DNA from: Planctomycetia bacterium
Lineage (GTDB): Bacteria; Planctomycetota; Planctomycetia; Pirellulales; Thermoguttaceae
Assembly: GCA_030539295.1 (NCBI GenBank)
Contig: JAUNSJ010000026.1
Location: forward strand, 1 to 53,022
DNA: 53,022 bases
Direction: 5' to 3'
Numbering within the stretch: position 1 is the first letter of the stretch; every line of letters starts with the position of its first letter. Positions 7,315 through 15,695 of the stretch are shown here, piece by piece. The position numbers were made by a program, and so were the translations under genes. Under the pieces are notes generated by a model. It was not told the origin of the DNA and searched no databases. It saw only the letters and a program-made list of their open reading frames with translations.

Positions 7315-8781
7315 TCATCGTTCAGTCTCCTGTTTCAAACCATTATAATGTGTTGACGACTGTCCGTCAATTCCAGTGCGGGTCACTTTTTTTCCTCTTA
7401 AGAGAAAAACGATCAATGCAAAGCCAATTATGTTGAACATTATGATGAATACCACTCTCGGCCATACTTTTTTGAGTCCGGAATTGGCATTATAATTCAT
7501 TTGGGTGAAGTCCATCCTTGCGTTCGCGTTTTCAATATATTGTGTAATTAATTTCTCTGTTCCGCTGTCTAATGGGCGGCACGACTTTAATTCATCAAGA
7601 GATTTTTGCATTTGTTTAGAATCGCCAATTTCAGAATAATTACTGGCGGTCGCGGCCAAAGCCAACTGATAATTAAGATGATTCCCGTATTCTTTTGGAA
7701 AATATTGTTTCTCCTGTTCGATGACAACAGTGAAAATATAAGCGGCAAGATCACGCGTGCCATCTTTTGATAAAATCATTGCTTTATCAAGTAAATAATT
7801 GTGAATCTCGTGGTAGTGCATGTTATTGTTCATGTTCTTTATAAAGGGCAAAACTCTTTTGATGCACTGAATAAATTGAACGTTATCCGTTTTACCGCTC
7901 GCTTCTTCAGCTTTTAAAAGCAGGATGAACGATTTTGCCGCGAAATTTGATGTCCTGCCATACTTTTCAAGTGCGTCAGATAAATCTTCAACAGCAGCCC
8001 CAAATTGAGATTGTCCTTCAGCAATCCTATTATTATTTTTATACAGCATTCCCAGATCAAATCGAATTTTTCCACGATAGTAAAACATAGAATCTTCGCC
8101 AAAATCCATATTCTTAAGATAGTCTTTTTGTTCCTGCGTCAGAAGAGCGTACTCTGAAATCGATTTCGATATTATGTCAATTGCTGTGGTGTAAGCATTA
8201 AGCATAATGTCAAAAACAGAATCCGATTCCTCGTTAACATTAATCGAATTGCACATTTTTTCACTTTTCTTAATAAGGGAATCAATGTACATCACTCGAT
8301 TAATATGCAGCTTAGGCAGGTAATTTATTCTGGAGTCGTGAGGAAGAGCTTCTATGAATTCTTCAAAGCTCTTAAAAAAGTTTAGAAGATCAGGTGACAT
8401 CTTTTCATTTTGCAAAGCTCTTGAAAGATAGTTTTCACCAGCCATAATCCGGAATTCACATGGTACTTCTGTCGAATTAAATGCCTGCAGATAGAGTTTT
8501 TCGGAGACAGATTTTTCATTGACCAGGTCATGTAAATCCGCAAGCGAGCAAATAATGGAATAATAAACTTTATCGTCTTTGGCACCATCAAGTGCCTCTT
8601 CAAGTTTTTCTATCCATACTTTCGCATTTTGAACGGAAATTCGATGTTTGTTATTTTCTTCCACGTAGCGAATATAAGTTAATTCCGAGGGTGAACGCAA
8701 CTGGTCTTCTCCCAGACATAGCGTTGAGACTACCAAGGCTAGTGCAATAGCAAATATAATTACAAAAATTATTTTTTTCAT
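7315..8781 (-). CDS. Exported TPR-like helical protein with C-terminal membrane anchor
   Basis: A 488-residue protein with a clear signal peptide (MKKIIFVIIFAIALALVVST, ending near Gly-Glu-Asp). A long, almost wholly alpha-helical region follows, with TPR/SEL1-like spacing: YYRGKIRFDLGMLYKNNNR, QSQFGAAVEDLSDALEKYG, and DLAAYIFTVVIEQEKQYF. A single transmembrane helix (VVFIIMFNIIGFALIVFLL) is followed by a basic cytosolic-type tail. Topology matches the LolA-like neighbours, but the fold differs and the exact anchor spacing of paralogues A, C, D, E and F is not present. AGAGGATGTC precedes the ATG. It lies 66 bases downstream of paralogue C. It is probably an envelope scaffold or partner; function is unknown. 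Confidence 0.75.
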   Translation of the reverse strand: MKKIIFVIIFAIALALVVSTLCLGEDQLRSPSELTYIRYVEENNKHRISVQNAKVWIEKLEEALDGAKDDKVYYSIICSLADLHDLVNEKSVSEKLYLQAFNSTEVPCEFRIMAGENYLSRALQNEKMSPDLLNFFKSFEEFIEALPHDSRINYLPKLHINRVMYIDSLIKKSEKMCNSINVNEESDSVFDIMLNAYTTAIDIISKSISEYALLTQEQKDYLKNMDFGEDSMFYYRGKIRFDLGMLYKNNNRIAEGQSQFGAAVEDLSDALEKYGRTSNFAAKSFILLLKAEEASGKTDNVQFIQCIKRVLPFIKNMNNNMHYHEIHNYLLDKAMILSKDGTRDLAAYIFTVVIEQEKQYFPKEYGNHLNYQLALAATASNYSEIGDSKQMQKSLDELKSCRPLDSGTEKLITQYIENANARMDFTQMNYNANSGLKKVWPRVVFIIMFNIIGFALIVFLLRGKKVTRTGIDGQSSTHYNGLKQETER

Positions 8782-8847
8782 GACATCCTCTATTCACTTG
8801 AATCAAAATTATTATGCTAACAAAGGTACCGGGCTGTTCCTGTAAAT

Positions 8848-9861
8848 TCACTTGTATATACTCTCGCGGTTATGCAATTGCCGTCGAATTTTGACAGTAA
8901 TTGCAAAAAATACACAACAGGCACCAAGAATCATCATACACCATCGCAACACATCAGAGAACGGGTGAGCATTGAGTTTTTTCTCGAGTTTACGTTGTTC
9001 CTGTATCGACATTCGCACTGGATTCCCGACTAATTTTTCTCCATCCCAATAGCCAGCAACACGATCAATATGGTAATCTGTAATCACAGCATTCAGTGGC
9101 AGGCCAAAAGAGCCGAGAGTAAACGTATTAGCAGGGAACGATTTTCTTTTTTCAAGGTTGGTAACTGTAATTGTTCGATCTAATCGTATTTTATCACGTT
9201 CTTTACGCAAAATATTTACCCTGGTTGGAAAAGGAACCAAGTCAGGATTTGAATATTCGTTATCGATTTGGATACAGATGATACCATCTCGAACAATTTT
9301 CTTTAGCAATCGAAAGCTCGGCTCCTCAACATAGTACTCCCACGTAGCTTCGTTAAGTTTTTCCGTGACAAGAAAAACATTTTTTCCATCCAAAACGGTC
9401 TGTTTTACCGAAATGTTCCTTCCACTCGAAAGTCCCAAGCAGGTATCCATAGACATTTGCAGACTTGGCGTATCAGTTAATCCGAGTAATCTTGGATCAT
9501 AAATATCAACACCAGAGGCAAGGCTTGAATCAAATGGAACCAATTCAACACTTGTGGAATCATGAGTTGTTTTCATGTAAACGGTATCAGAGGCGTAAAG
9601 TGACAGAGTACCTTGAAATGTCCCGTTCGGCAAGTGTTCTTTGCGAATGTTTCCATGGTCAAACTTTATAACTTGAGCGACCGACGTTCCTTCTTCTCGC
9701 CTTAATTCATCGTAACGTATTTCAAGGCAATCATATTTCAATCGTTCGTTAGCGATACCCTGCAGAAGAGCTATTCCCTGGGATTCCGAACTTATCGCAA
9801 GGCTATCGATTCTGCTCAAGAGAAGCGAACCAAAAATAATCAAATAAGTTAAACGCATCAC
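8848..9861 (-). CDS. Exported LolA/RseB-like protein with C-terminal membrane anchor (paralogue C)
   Basis: A 337-residue protein. The signal peptide covers residues 1-22. A LolA-like opening helix (ALLQGIANERLKYDCLEIRY) is followed by beta strands, the phrase YDPRLLGL near residue 130, and a late FTLGSFGLPLNAVITDYHI segment resembling the end of RseB/LolA-type domains of planctomycetes. The protein ends in one transmembrane helix with the shared anchor: R-WCMMIL-G, ten residues, KIRR. The ATG has AAGGAG 6 bases upstream. Gaps of 66 and 99 bases to its neighbours suggest co-transcription. A lipid- or peptidoglycan-binding or sensory envelope role is conceivable but not shown. Confidence 0.75.
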   Translation of the reverse strand: MMRLTYLIIFGSLLLSRIDSLAISSESQGIALLQGIANERLKYDCLEIRYDELRREEGTSVAQVIKFDHGNIRKEHLPNGTFQGTLSLYASDTVYMKTTHDSTSVELVPFDSSLASGVDIYDPRLLGLTDTPSLQMSMDTCLGLSSGRNISVKQTVLDGKNVFLVTEKLNEATWEYYVEEPSFRLLKKIVRDGIICIQIDNEYSNPDLVPFPTRVNILRKERDKIRLDRTITVTNLEKRKSFPANTFTLGSFGLPLNAVITDYHIDRVAGYWDGEKLVGNPVRMSIQEQRKLEKKLNAHPFSDVLRWCMMILGACCVFFAITVKIRRQLHNRESIYK

Positions 9862-9960
9862 ATCTCCTTAACGGGGCATTGTTATTTATGATTTATGTTA
9901 TTTTCAGACTCTTGATAGTGTTGGGCGTTATAGTAAATGTACATAAATTGACTTTTGTTT

Positions 9961-11130
9961 TCATTGTATCTTTTTCCTCCTTTTGTACTTTAGATAAATG
10001 GCAATTCCAAGTAAAATAGCGCCCAAGCTCACAAAAGTATATCGAGTTGTATTGCCCCAGCTAATGCGATGCGACTCGTCACTGGCAAGCTGGTGCCGCT
10101 CCATAAAATTTTCACTTGCTTTGTGTTCGTCGATTAAATCACCAACTTTGTAGTACGTTTTGGTTGTATAATCGTCTACGTAACAGCCTGCGGGGAAAGA
10201 GATGCAAAACATTTCTTTCGATACAGAAGGATTTTTATCAAATGATGTAAACGTAACATAATCCATAATATTGTCCAAAGGTCGCATTATATACATAGCT
10301 TTTGGAACAGCATGATTCTCATCAATATTGTTAACGTCAACCTCAATTCTCAACTCTTCGTCTTCTTCGCCTTGATGTTGTGAAACACGCGAAAAGTAAA
10401 CGACAATTCCAGTTTGAGGGAGAACGTGCAATCTTATTACCCGCTCCGCTCCACTTGGAATGGTTATCTTCGCTTCAATGGCCCATTTATTATCTGATAA
10501 CTCTTGTACAAAAACAGGAAATCCTTTTTTATTCCATTCGGAAAGCACAGTAGAGAGTTTACAAGCTTCATAAACACCGTCATTCTGAAGTGTAAGGTAG
10601 CCGGGGAACCCTGTTCCGAAACCGGCATAAGCGCCGTTCGTATCTAAAAAAGATGTTATGTTACTTGCGACATTTGCGTCAACTGAAATCGTACCGTCAG
10701 TATGTTCTTTCTCATCGGGTTCGATGTCGCCACCCCTTGAACGCTGCCAGGAAGCATAGCTCTTACCGTCATAAGAGTAGGCAAAGACACTCGAGCGGCG
10801 TGGGCTTGCTCCATCGAAGCAATCAAGACGCGAATTCCCTTCAATTACGAAAGTCTTTGCCGCAAGATCAAACAGAACGGAGTACCTCGCGAATAACGGA
10901 TGGTCTTCCCTGACAAAACTGTTAACATTTTGAAGATTCACAGCTATAGGGTCAGGAACATGAATCCTAAATAAAATTTTACATTCCCATTCCGCGGATT
11001 TTAATGAATCCTCAGCAGCTTTTATCACCGAGATCGCATGAGCGAGAGGAATTTCATCGGCACTCACCTGTAAATAGCAAAATGTAGTCAAAAGCATTAC
11101 AAATAATGTCAATATTAATTTATTTTGCAT
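9961..11130 (-). CDS. Exported LolA/RseB-like protein with C-terminal membrane anchor (paralogue D)
   Basis: A 389-residue protein with signal peptide (MQNKLILTLFVMLLTTFCYL, cleavage near VSADE). It has an opening helix (AISVIKAAEDSLKSAEWECK), beta-rich body segments (VFAYSYDGKSYASW; IEAKITIPSGAERVIRLHV) and a late FCISFPAGCYVDDYTTKTYY motif. That segment is the clearest version of the F-x-x-x-F/P-x-G-x-x-V-D-D element shared with paralogue F. The anchor is R-YTFVSL-G, ten residues, KYKR, then more basic residues. AGAGGAAG precedes the ATG. An IS3 relic lies directly upstream and separates it from paralogue E. Function is unknown. Confidence 0.77.
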   Translation of the reverse strand: MQNKLILTLFVMLLTTFCYLQVSADEIPLAHAISVIKAAEDSLKSAEWECKILFRIHVPDPIAVNLQNVNSFVREDHPLFARYSVLFDLAAKTFVIEGNSRLDCFDGASPRRSSVFAYSYDGKSYASWQRSRGGDIEPDEKEHTDGTISVDANVASNITSFLDTNGAYAGFGTGFPGYLTLQNDGVYEACKLSTVLSEWNKKGFPVFVQELSDNKWAIEAKITIPSGAERVIRLHVLPQTGIVVYFSRVSQHQGEEDEELRIEVDVNNIDENHAVPKAMYIMRPLDNIMDYVTFTSFDKNPSVSKEMFCISFPAGCYVDDYTTKTYYKVGDLIDEHKASENFMERHQLASDESHRISWGNTTRYTFVSLGAILLGIAIYLKYKRRKKIQ

Positions 11131-11459
11131 AAAAACTTCCTCTTTCGTATTCCTTTCGTTAAATCGTTGACAATTGCTAAATGGTTGTGTCTATTAAGCA
11201 ATCATCTAACAAAAACGTGAACGACTTTAAGTGGACCCGGTTCATTGGAAAAAAATGGTATTGTATCGTAGAGGATATTTAGGGTTAATACTCATCCCCC
11301 ATGGGGGATTTACGAAAGTACAAATTTCTTATATCGCCCCTCTTTGAAAACCTTTATTTTGGTTTTTCTGCTGAGCGAACGATTACCCTTACTCATCCTC
11401 TTATTCTATTATATGCGATTTCCTCTCCTTTGCAATAGGTTCGTAACCATAAATCATTT
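11131..11459. other. Intergenic region including the right part of an IS relic
   Basis: A 329-base gap. From about 11232 to 11459 it is the remnant of the insertion sequence whose OrfA lies at 11460-11795. The minus strand just after OrfA contains a short frame (MIYGYEPIAKERKSHIIE) that stops after 18 codons, so OrfB is gone. Bases 11131-11231 hold the upstream region of paralogue D, with no strong promoter visible. Confidence 0.5.
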
Positions 11460-11879
11460 TTATCCCTCCTGAAAGTATACTGCCGCAAGGGGACGATTCC
11501 AAGCGAACTGGGCAGTTTTTTTCAACCAGTCGTTCTCAATTTTGAGACGACCGATCTGTTCGAACAACTCCTCTTGTGTAATTTCATCCTCGGACTTATT
11601 CTTCCTGGAACGCTCGTCCTGGAAGATATCCTCATTGCGATCTTTAAGTCGTGCCATCATTTTAAGGACCATTTGGGGCGAAATCTCGAATTGAGCCGCC
11701 ACCTCATTAATGGTTTTATCACCCCGAACGGCGGCCAAGGCCACTTGTGCCCGAAACGCAGCTGAATAATTTTCCGTTTTCTGCTCATGAATCATCTTCT
11801 CTCGGTTAATTTTAACATCTTTCGATTCCTTTTCAGCCCCGGGTCCTCTACGATTAACACGCCCAGTTTTCCGGGAACA
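11232..11879 (-). mobile_element. Internally deleted IS3-family element
   Basis: The ends look like imperfect inverted repeats. The plus strand from 11232 reads TGGACCCGGTTCATTGG and the minus strand from 11879 reads TGTTCCCGGAAAACTGG; each is followed, 26-34 bases in, by TCGTAGAGGA. Between them lies OrfA, but the transposase catalytic frame OrfB is missing, leaving about 650 bp where a complete element would be about 1.2-1.5 kb. The boundaries are proposed from these repeats only. Confidence 0.55.
11460..11795 (-). CDS. IS3-family transposase OrfA (orphan)
   Basis: A 111-residue DNA-binding protein of the transposase-8/IS3 OrfA type. The helix-turn-helix is at about residues 10-50 (YSAAFRAQVALAAVRGDKTI then NEVAAQFEISPQMVLKMMAR) and a leucine-zipper-like end at about 75-93 (EELFEQIGRLKIENDWLKK). 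The coding strand has seven A residues (complement of 11516-11522) in the LKK codons, where IS3 elements normally shift frame by -1 to make the OrfAB transposase. Downstream the expected OrfB is missing, so the element cannot move by itself. It may still repress or be inert. Confidence 0.85.
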   Translation of the reverse strand: MIHEQKTENYSAAFRAQVALAAVRGDKTINEVAAQFEISPQMVLKMMARLKDRNEDIFQDERSRKNKSEDEITQEELFEQIGRLKIENDWLKKTAQFAWNRPLAAVYFQEG

Positions 11880-11885
11880 TTACAT

Positions 11886-13136
11886 TCATTTGAAACTCAT
11901 CAGAGTCGTACGTTGTTTTATTTTTATTGAGACACTGTAAAATATGACTATCAATCCCACTAAAAACAAAAAAATACGCATCCACGAAAAAAAACTTTTA
12001 GTATCTTTTAAAGGTTCTTTACCATACTGACATAGTATTTTTAAATTTCCATTCTTTTGCACAATGTAGACCTGTTGTTCCATATCGTTCAGGATGAGAT
12101 CGCCATTTTCCAAGCCAAGCCCTTGCCAGGAGAAACAGTTTTTAGGAAGAGGTGAATTGATCTTGGATTCATCCAAGTTGTATTTGATAAGTGACTTGCC
12201 AAATTGCGACAAAATCGAATAAGTTTTGGGAATAAAAACTTCTTCATTTTGATTTTGCCATTCTAAAAGAACCTCTGTCAGAAACGGCGGCGTATAGTTT
12301 GTTGCCTCAATATGACGGACAGGCAAGAAACCACTCTGACCAGAAAAGATTGTTGCTCTTAACATTCGTTGCCGGTTAGGAAGCCATGTTTCAATCTTGT
12401 ACCATACATTGGCGTCATCAATATAATCGTAAATTTTATATTCTGCGTTGATCGTCTCACGCAGGGTTTCTGTTTTTTCACCTCTTAGGCAACTGGCAAT
12501 AACAGGATATTCTTTCCAATATACATTAGCTACACAAGGATTGGCCAAGGTAAAGAAGAATCGCGGATCACCCTGTTGATTAAGCGGTGAAGTTGAAATT
12601 GTGGAAGGAGAAACGACCCGAACCTTTCGCTGGTCATGCATTATGTAACCAGGCGTTTCAACAGGAGAACCGCCTGAACTTTTCGCCAAGCCCGTCAGAG
12701 TATAAGTTCTATCCGGAGTGTAGATAGAGTGGAAACTGGCACCTGGTGGCAAGTTCTTTGTCTCCAGATGGTCAATATAATTGATTGCTTGAAAACGCCA
12801 GCTTAATAATGAATCACGAGTTGTATCTATCAAGAAATGAACCGTTGCATTTTCTTTCACGTAGGTGCTGTCAAGTACAACATTATAGACAGCATCCCAG
12901 AATTTGATCTTTGCATAGTTTCCAGATCCAGCTTGGTATAGAAACATAAAAACCTCTGCTTTTTCAATCGGGTCAAGAACCTCTTTCCAACACGATATCG
13001 GAGGCGTTTCAAGAGTAGGAGGAACAGGCTTGGAAAAATGGTCCGGCGGGAAATCACTGGTATCGTCGCACCAACCGACAATAATAAATGAAAAAAACAG
13101 GATGATAATCTGCCACGTTTGCCAATACAAATTCAT
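11886..13136 (-). CDS. Exported protein with C-terminal membrane anchor (paralogue E)
   Basis: The longest of the anchored set, 416 residues. The N-terminus is a signal peptide (residues 5-22, WQIIILFFSFIIVGWCDD). A proline-rich linker (PPDHFSKPVPPTLETPP) precedes a beta-rich body (VHFLIDTTRDSLLSWRFQAI; LTEVLLEWQNQNEEVFIP). GDPRFFFTL resembles the DPRLLGL phrase of paralogue C. The end has GDLILND in place of the V-D-D element, and the anchor R-IFLFLV-G, ten residues, KIKQR. AGGAG lies 6 bases before the ATG. It is separated from paralogue F by 655 bases and from D by an IS relic. The LolA-like fold is less evident here than in C, D and F. Confidence 0.72.
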   Translation of the reverse strand: MNLYWQTWQIIILFFSFIIVGWCDDTSDFPPDHFSKPVPPTLETPPISCWKEVLDPIEKAEVFMFLYQAGSGNYAKIKFWDAVYNVVLDSTYVKENATVHFLIDTTRDSLLSWRFQAINYIDHLETKNLPPGASFHSIYTPDRTYTLTGLAKSSGGSPVETPGYIMHDQRKVRVVSPSTISTSPLNQQGDPRFFFTLANPCVANVYWKEYPVIASCLRGEKTETLRETINAEYKIYDYIDDANVWYKIETWLPNRQRMLRATIFSGQSGFLPVRHIEATNYTPPFLTEVLLEWQNQNEEVFIPKTYSILSQFGKSLIKYNLDESKINSPLPKNCFSWQGLGLENGDLILNDMEQQVYIVQKNGNLKILCQYGKEPLKDTKSFFSWMRIFLFLVGLIVIFYSVSIKIKQRTTLMSFK

Positions 13137-13791
13137 TTTATTCTCCTAAATATCTGTTTACATGTGGTTTACTGGATTTTTACTGCAAGAAAAATGATTA
13201 CAATAAAATGGATAAGGAGTCGATATCACTATAATATTGAATGGGATATTGCTCCGTCTCGTCACGCATCCCATCCACGCCCGAAATGCTTTTCCATCAG
13301 GTTTTCTCATCATTGAGTCACTGTATACATGGGATTAAACGTTGTCTTGACATAACGCGAGTTTTTACTGTTCTTCAACACCATTAGGTGGTCCGTTTTT
13401 TTTGACAGAAAAAAGGGAACCACCTAAACTTGAGCAAGACGGCTTACTCAATATTCGCAATGAATGTTGTGTGTTCTCTTTTTTATGTTTATTAATAATA
13501 ATATTTTTTGTAATAGTTTCGTTGCGTCGAATCATCCCTAAAAGATGAGACTGAGGTGAAGAAAAAGGTACTTTTGAGGGACAAACCCTTACTGGTAACT
13601 CAATGTTTTGACGCATATGGCTTGTTGTCTTTATATAAAATGGTCTCTCGGAGTTCATTGCCGCCGTGTTCCCTTTGAAGCTTTTAAAAAATACGATATT
13701 CAAACTAACAACGATTCATCAAAAGAGCCATTTACCGGGTCCATTATAGTCAGTTATATTCACTTTGGATCGAATCATTGCAACAGATACG
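13137..13791. other. Long intergenic region with no supported gene
   Basis: A 655-base AT-rich gap between two anchored-protein genes. A minus-strand frame of 112 codons (13365-13703) has no ribosome binding site or recognisable product and overlaps the long hairpin at 13384-13427. It may be the remains of a lost gene of the array or of a mobile element. Confidence 0.4.
13384..13427. repeat. 44-base near-perfect hairpin
   Basis: TTAGGTGGT at 13384-13392 pairs with ACCACCTAA at 13419-13427. The interior continues to pair (CC with GG, then a T-run with an A-run) around a short GACAG loop. The result is one long hairpin with a bulge. It could be a terminator-like structure, a small palindromic mobile repeat or part of a regulatory RNA. 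Confidence 0.65.
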
Positions 13792-14736
13792 TCATATTCT
13801 CTCCTTACTATATCTCTTTAACTTGAAATAAACTGCAATAACAATCAGTACAATACCGATCGTATAAATAATGGTTTTAGACCAATGACCCTTTCTTATG
13901 CTTGATGAAAGATTACTCTCCAAGCCAACTAAATAGGGGCCACGAATATGATCATCAACGAAGGTTCCCTCAGGGATTGGATTGGGAAGCTCAAACAGAG
14001 ATATTGGCACATCGCAATTAAAATCCGCTTTCGTAAGTTTATTGACCGATGTGCCTAATTTTGAGTGTTGATTAAACTCGTCCAAAAACCACCCTTCGAT
14101 TGCATCGTAGTATTTATATTTGTAATCGACTACATAATACTCCTGACCCTCATAGTATTGCGTTTCTTTAACAGGAAGAAAGTTTTTGGTTGGATCGAAA
14201 TGAAATTTCTTCGTCAACGTTGTGACTTTGCTACCTGGTGACTTATCGACAAGTTGAAATGTCATTACAATATATTCCATACTGTCCTCTTTTATTATAT
14301 CATAATTTGTTAGTTGTGCTCTTTGGAGGTACTCGACTAATTTCTCGTCAGTATCCATAAAGAAAGTCTCACGCGGGTCAGAAGGTGCAAGTCCTTTTTC
14401 CCCGCGCGGAGATATAGTAATTCGTTTACCACTGGCGTCTTCGAACGGTTGCCACCATATCCCATCGTAGAATCGCAACGATGCAGTATTCTCTGACGTT
14501 ATGTAGTCAACGCGGTAATACTCATTCAAGATGTATATTTCTTTTTTTATTTGACTTTTGCTAAAAGAAAGATCATTATTTTTAGTGATCTCAATAGTAG
14601 CGGTTTTTATGCGAGAATAATTAGATTCTATTCCTGCAATAACGGAGTTTAAAAGATCTTCACCCTCTCCTGCCTGTAATATACTGGCCTGACACAATAA
14701 GGACAGCAATACAACCCCAATACATTTAGTATTCAT
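13792..14736 (-). CDS. Exported LolA/RseB-like protein with C-terminal membrane anchor (paralogue F)
   Basis: A 314-residue protein. The signal peptide ends near LQAGEGE at residue 23. A LolA-like N-terminal helix and first strand (LLNSVIAGIESNYSRIKTAT, IEITKN) lead into alternating strands (YYVVDYKYKYYDAIEGWFLD). The domain closes with FELPNPIPEGTFVDD, then RGPYLVG. This is the best match in the set to planctomycetal outer-membrane-lipoprotein-sorting-like proteins. The anchor is K-TIIYTI-G, ten residues, KLKR. GGGAG lies 9 bases upstream of the ATG. It starts 68 bases downstream of the MauE-thioredoxin gene and probably shares its transcript. Confidence 0.78.
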   Translation of the reverse strand: MNTKCIGVVLLSLLCQASILQAGEGEDLLNSVIAGIESNYSRIKTATIEITKNNDLSFSKSQIKKEIYILNEYYRVDYITSENTASLRFYDGIWWQPFEDASGKRITISPRGEKGLAPSDPRETFFMDTDEKLVEYLQRAQLTNYDIIKEDSMEYIVMTFQLVDKSPGSKVTTLTKKFHFDPTKNFLPVKETQYYEGQEYYVVDYKYKYYDAIEGWFLDEFNQHSKLGTSVNKLTKADFNCDVPISLFELPNPIPEGTFVDDHIRGPYLVGLESNLSSSIRKGHWSKTIIYTIGIVLIVIAVYFKLKRYSKERI

Positions 14737-14804
14737 ATGTTTCTCCCATTCACAAAATAAATGTTCGTATTAACAAATATACAAGAAACCGCAGCTTTTA
14801 CAGA

Positions 14805-15695
14805 TCAATTTTCAAGTTTTATTATATTTGGAGTTGTAACAAACCAATTTACTTGTTCGTTAAGTCTCGCAAAACATGTTCTTTTGGCAATACTTGGCGG
14901 CACTTCAACGCAAACTACATTTGGCTCTCCTTTCGCAGCCAATTCTTCAATCACCTTTTGACATTTCGGACAGTCGTGGTGATATAATACGACGGTCCAA
15001 GTTCCTGTTTTGAGTTGTTCTCGCACTTCCGGCGGCTCAATGTAGGGAAGCAGTGGAAACACACCTTTCTTCCATTTCTCCGGTTCCAGTAAGATCGTTT
15101 CCTTACCATCGGCACCCATAAAAACCGTGCCCAGTTCGGAAAGGTCATTTGTCTTCACCGACGTCATGGCGAACGTTGTCGGAATGCTCATGACCAGCCA
15201 GACAACAACCGTCCAGGCAAGCCGTCTCTTGTCCAACTCCGCAAGGTCAAACCAGGGGCAACTAACACGCTGATTGTGGCGGTGCAAAACAACCAATCCA
15301 ACAACCACCACACCCAGACCCATCGTCCACCATGGATTGACTGTTACCGCCCCGAAACATCCGCAACTTGCCTCGCCGGAGACTGCCTTATATAAAGAGA
15401 CTCCCGCGAAGGTTGTAAAAAGGGCAATGGTCGCCCAACGAGTCAGCTTTGGCAGCAGCCCCATCAGCAACCAACAGGCAAACACAATCTCAAACTCTAC
15501 CACGACAATATTGAACCATCGTGCATGTAACAGACCTTCGCCCAAACTGGGAACAGTCGCCAGTTGCCACGCCTTCATGCCAGCAGCGAACAGAAGCAAG
15601 ACGGCAATGCCGCGAGTCAGCCACAGGTAGGCGTTACCCGAGGTTTGCTCTTGCGAGCGTTCGGCTTGAATTGGTTGAGGTGCTGGTTCTGCCAT
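14805..15695 (-). CDS. MauE/DoxX-family redox membrane protein with C-terminal thioredoxin-like CxxC segment
   Basis: A 296-residue inner-membrane protein. The N-terminal half has four hydrophobic helices of MauE/DoxX type. Between helices 3 and 4 is GEASCGCFG, the cysteine pair of redox-associated MauE proteins, followed by VNPWW. After a further helix (LAWTVVVWLVMSIPTTFAM) the C-terminal ~100 residues carry WTVVLYHHDCPKCQKVIEEL, a thioredoxin-like strand and CPKC site presumably facing the periplasm. Such proteins pass thiol/disulfide electrons across the membrane. It heads the anchored-protein series, which suggests that it serves their maturation, though those proteins have few cysteines. 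AAGGAA precedes the ATG. Confidence 0.82.
   Translation of the reverse strand: MAEPAPQPIQAERSQEQTSGNAYLWLTRGIAVLLLFAAGMKAWQLATVPSLGEGLLHARWFNIVVVEFEIVFACWLLMGLLPKLTRWATIALFTTFAGVSLYKAVSGEASCGCFGAVTVNPWWTMGLGVVVVGLVVLHRHNQRVSCPWFDLAELDKRRLAWTVVVWLVMSIPTTFAMTSVKTNDLSELGTVFMGADGKETILLEPEKWKKGVFPLLPYIEPPEVREQLKTGTWTVVLYHHDCPKCQKVIEELAAKGEPNVVCVEVPPSIAKRTCFARLNEQVNWFVTTPNIIKLEN

Noticed and set aside
13365..13703. 112-codon minus-strand frame
   Set aside because: It runs through the long hairpin, has no start signal and gives an unremarkable product.
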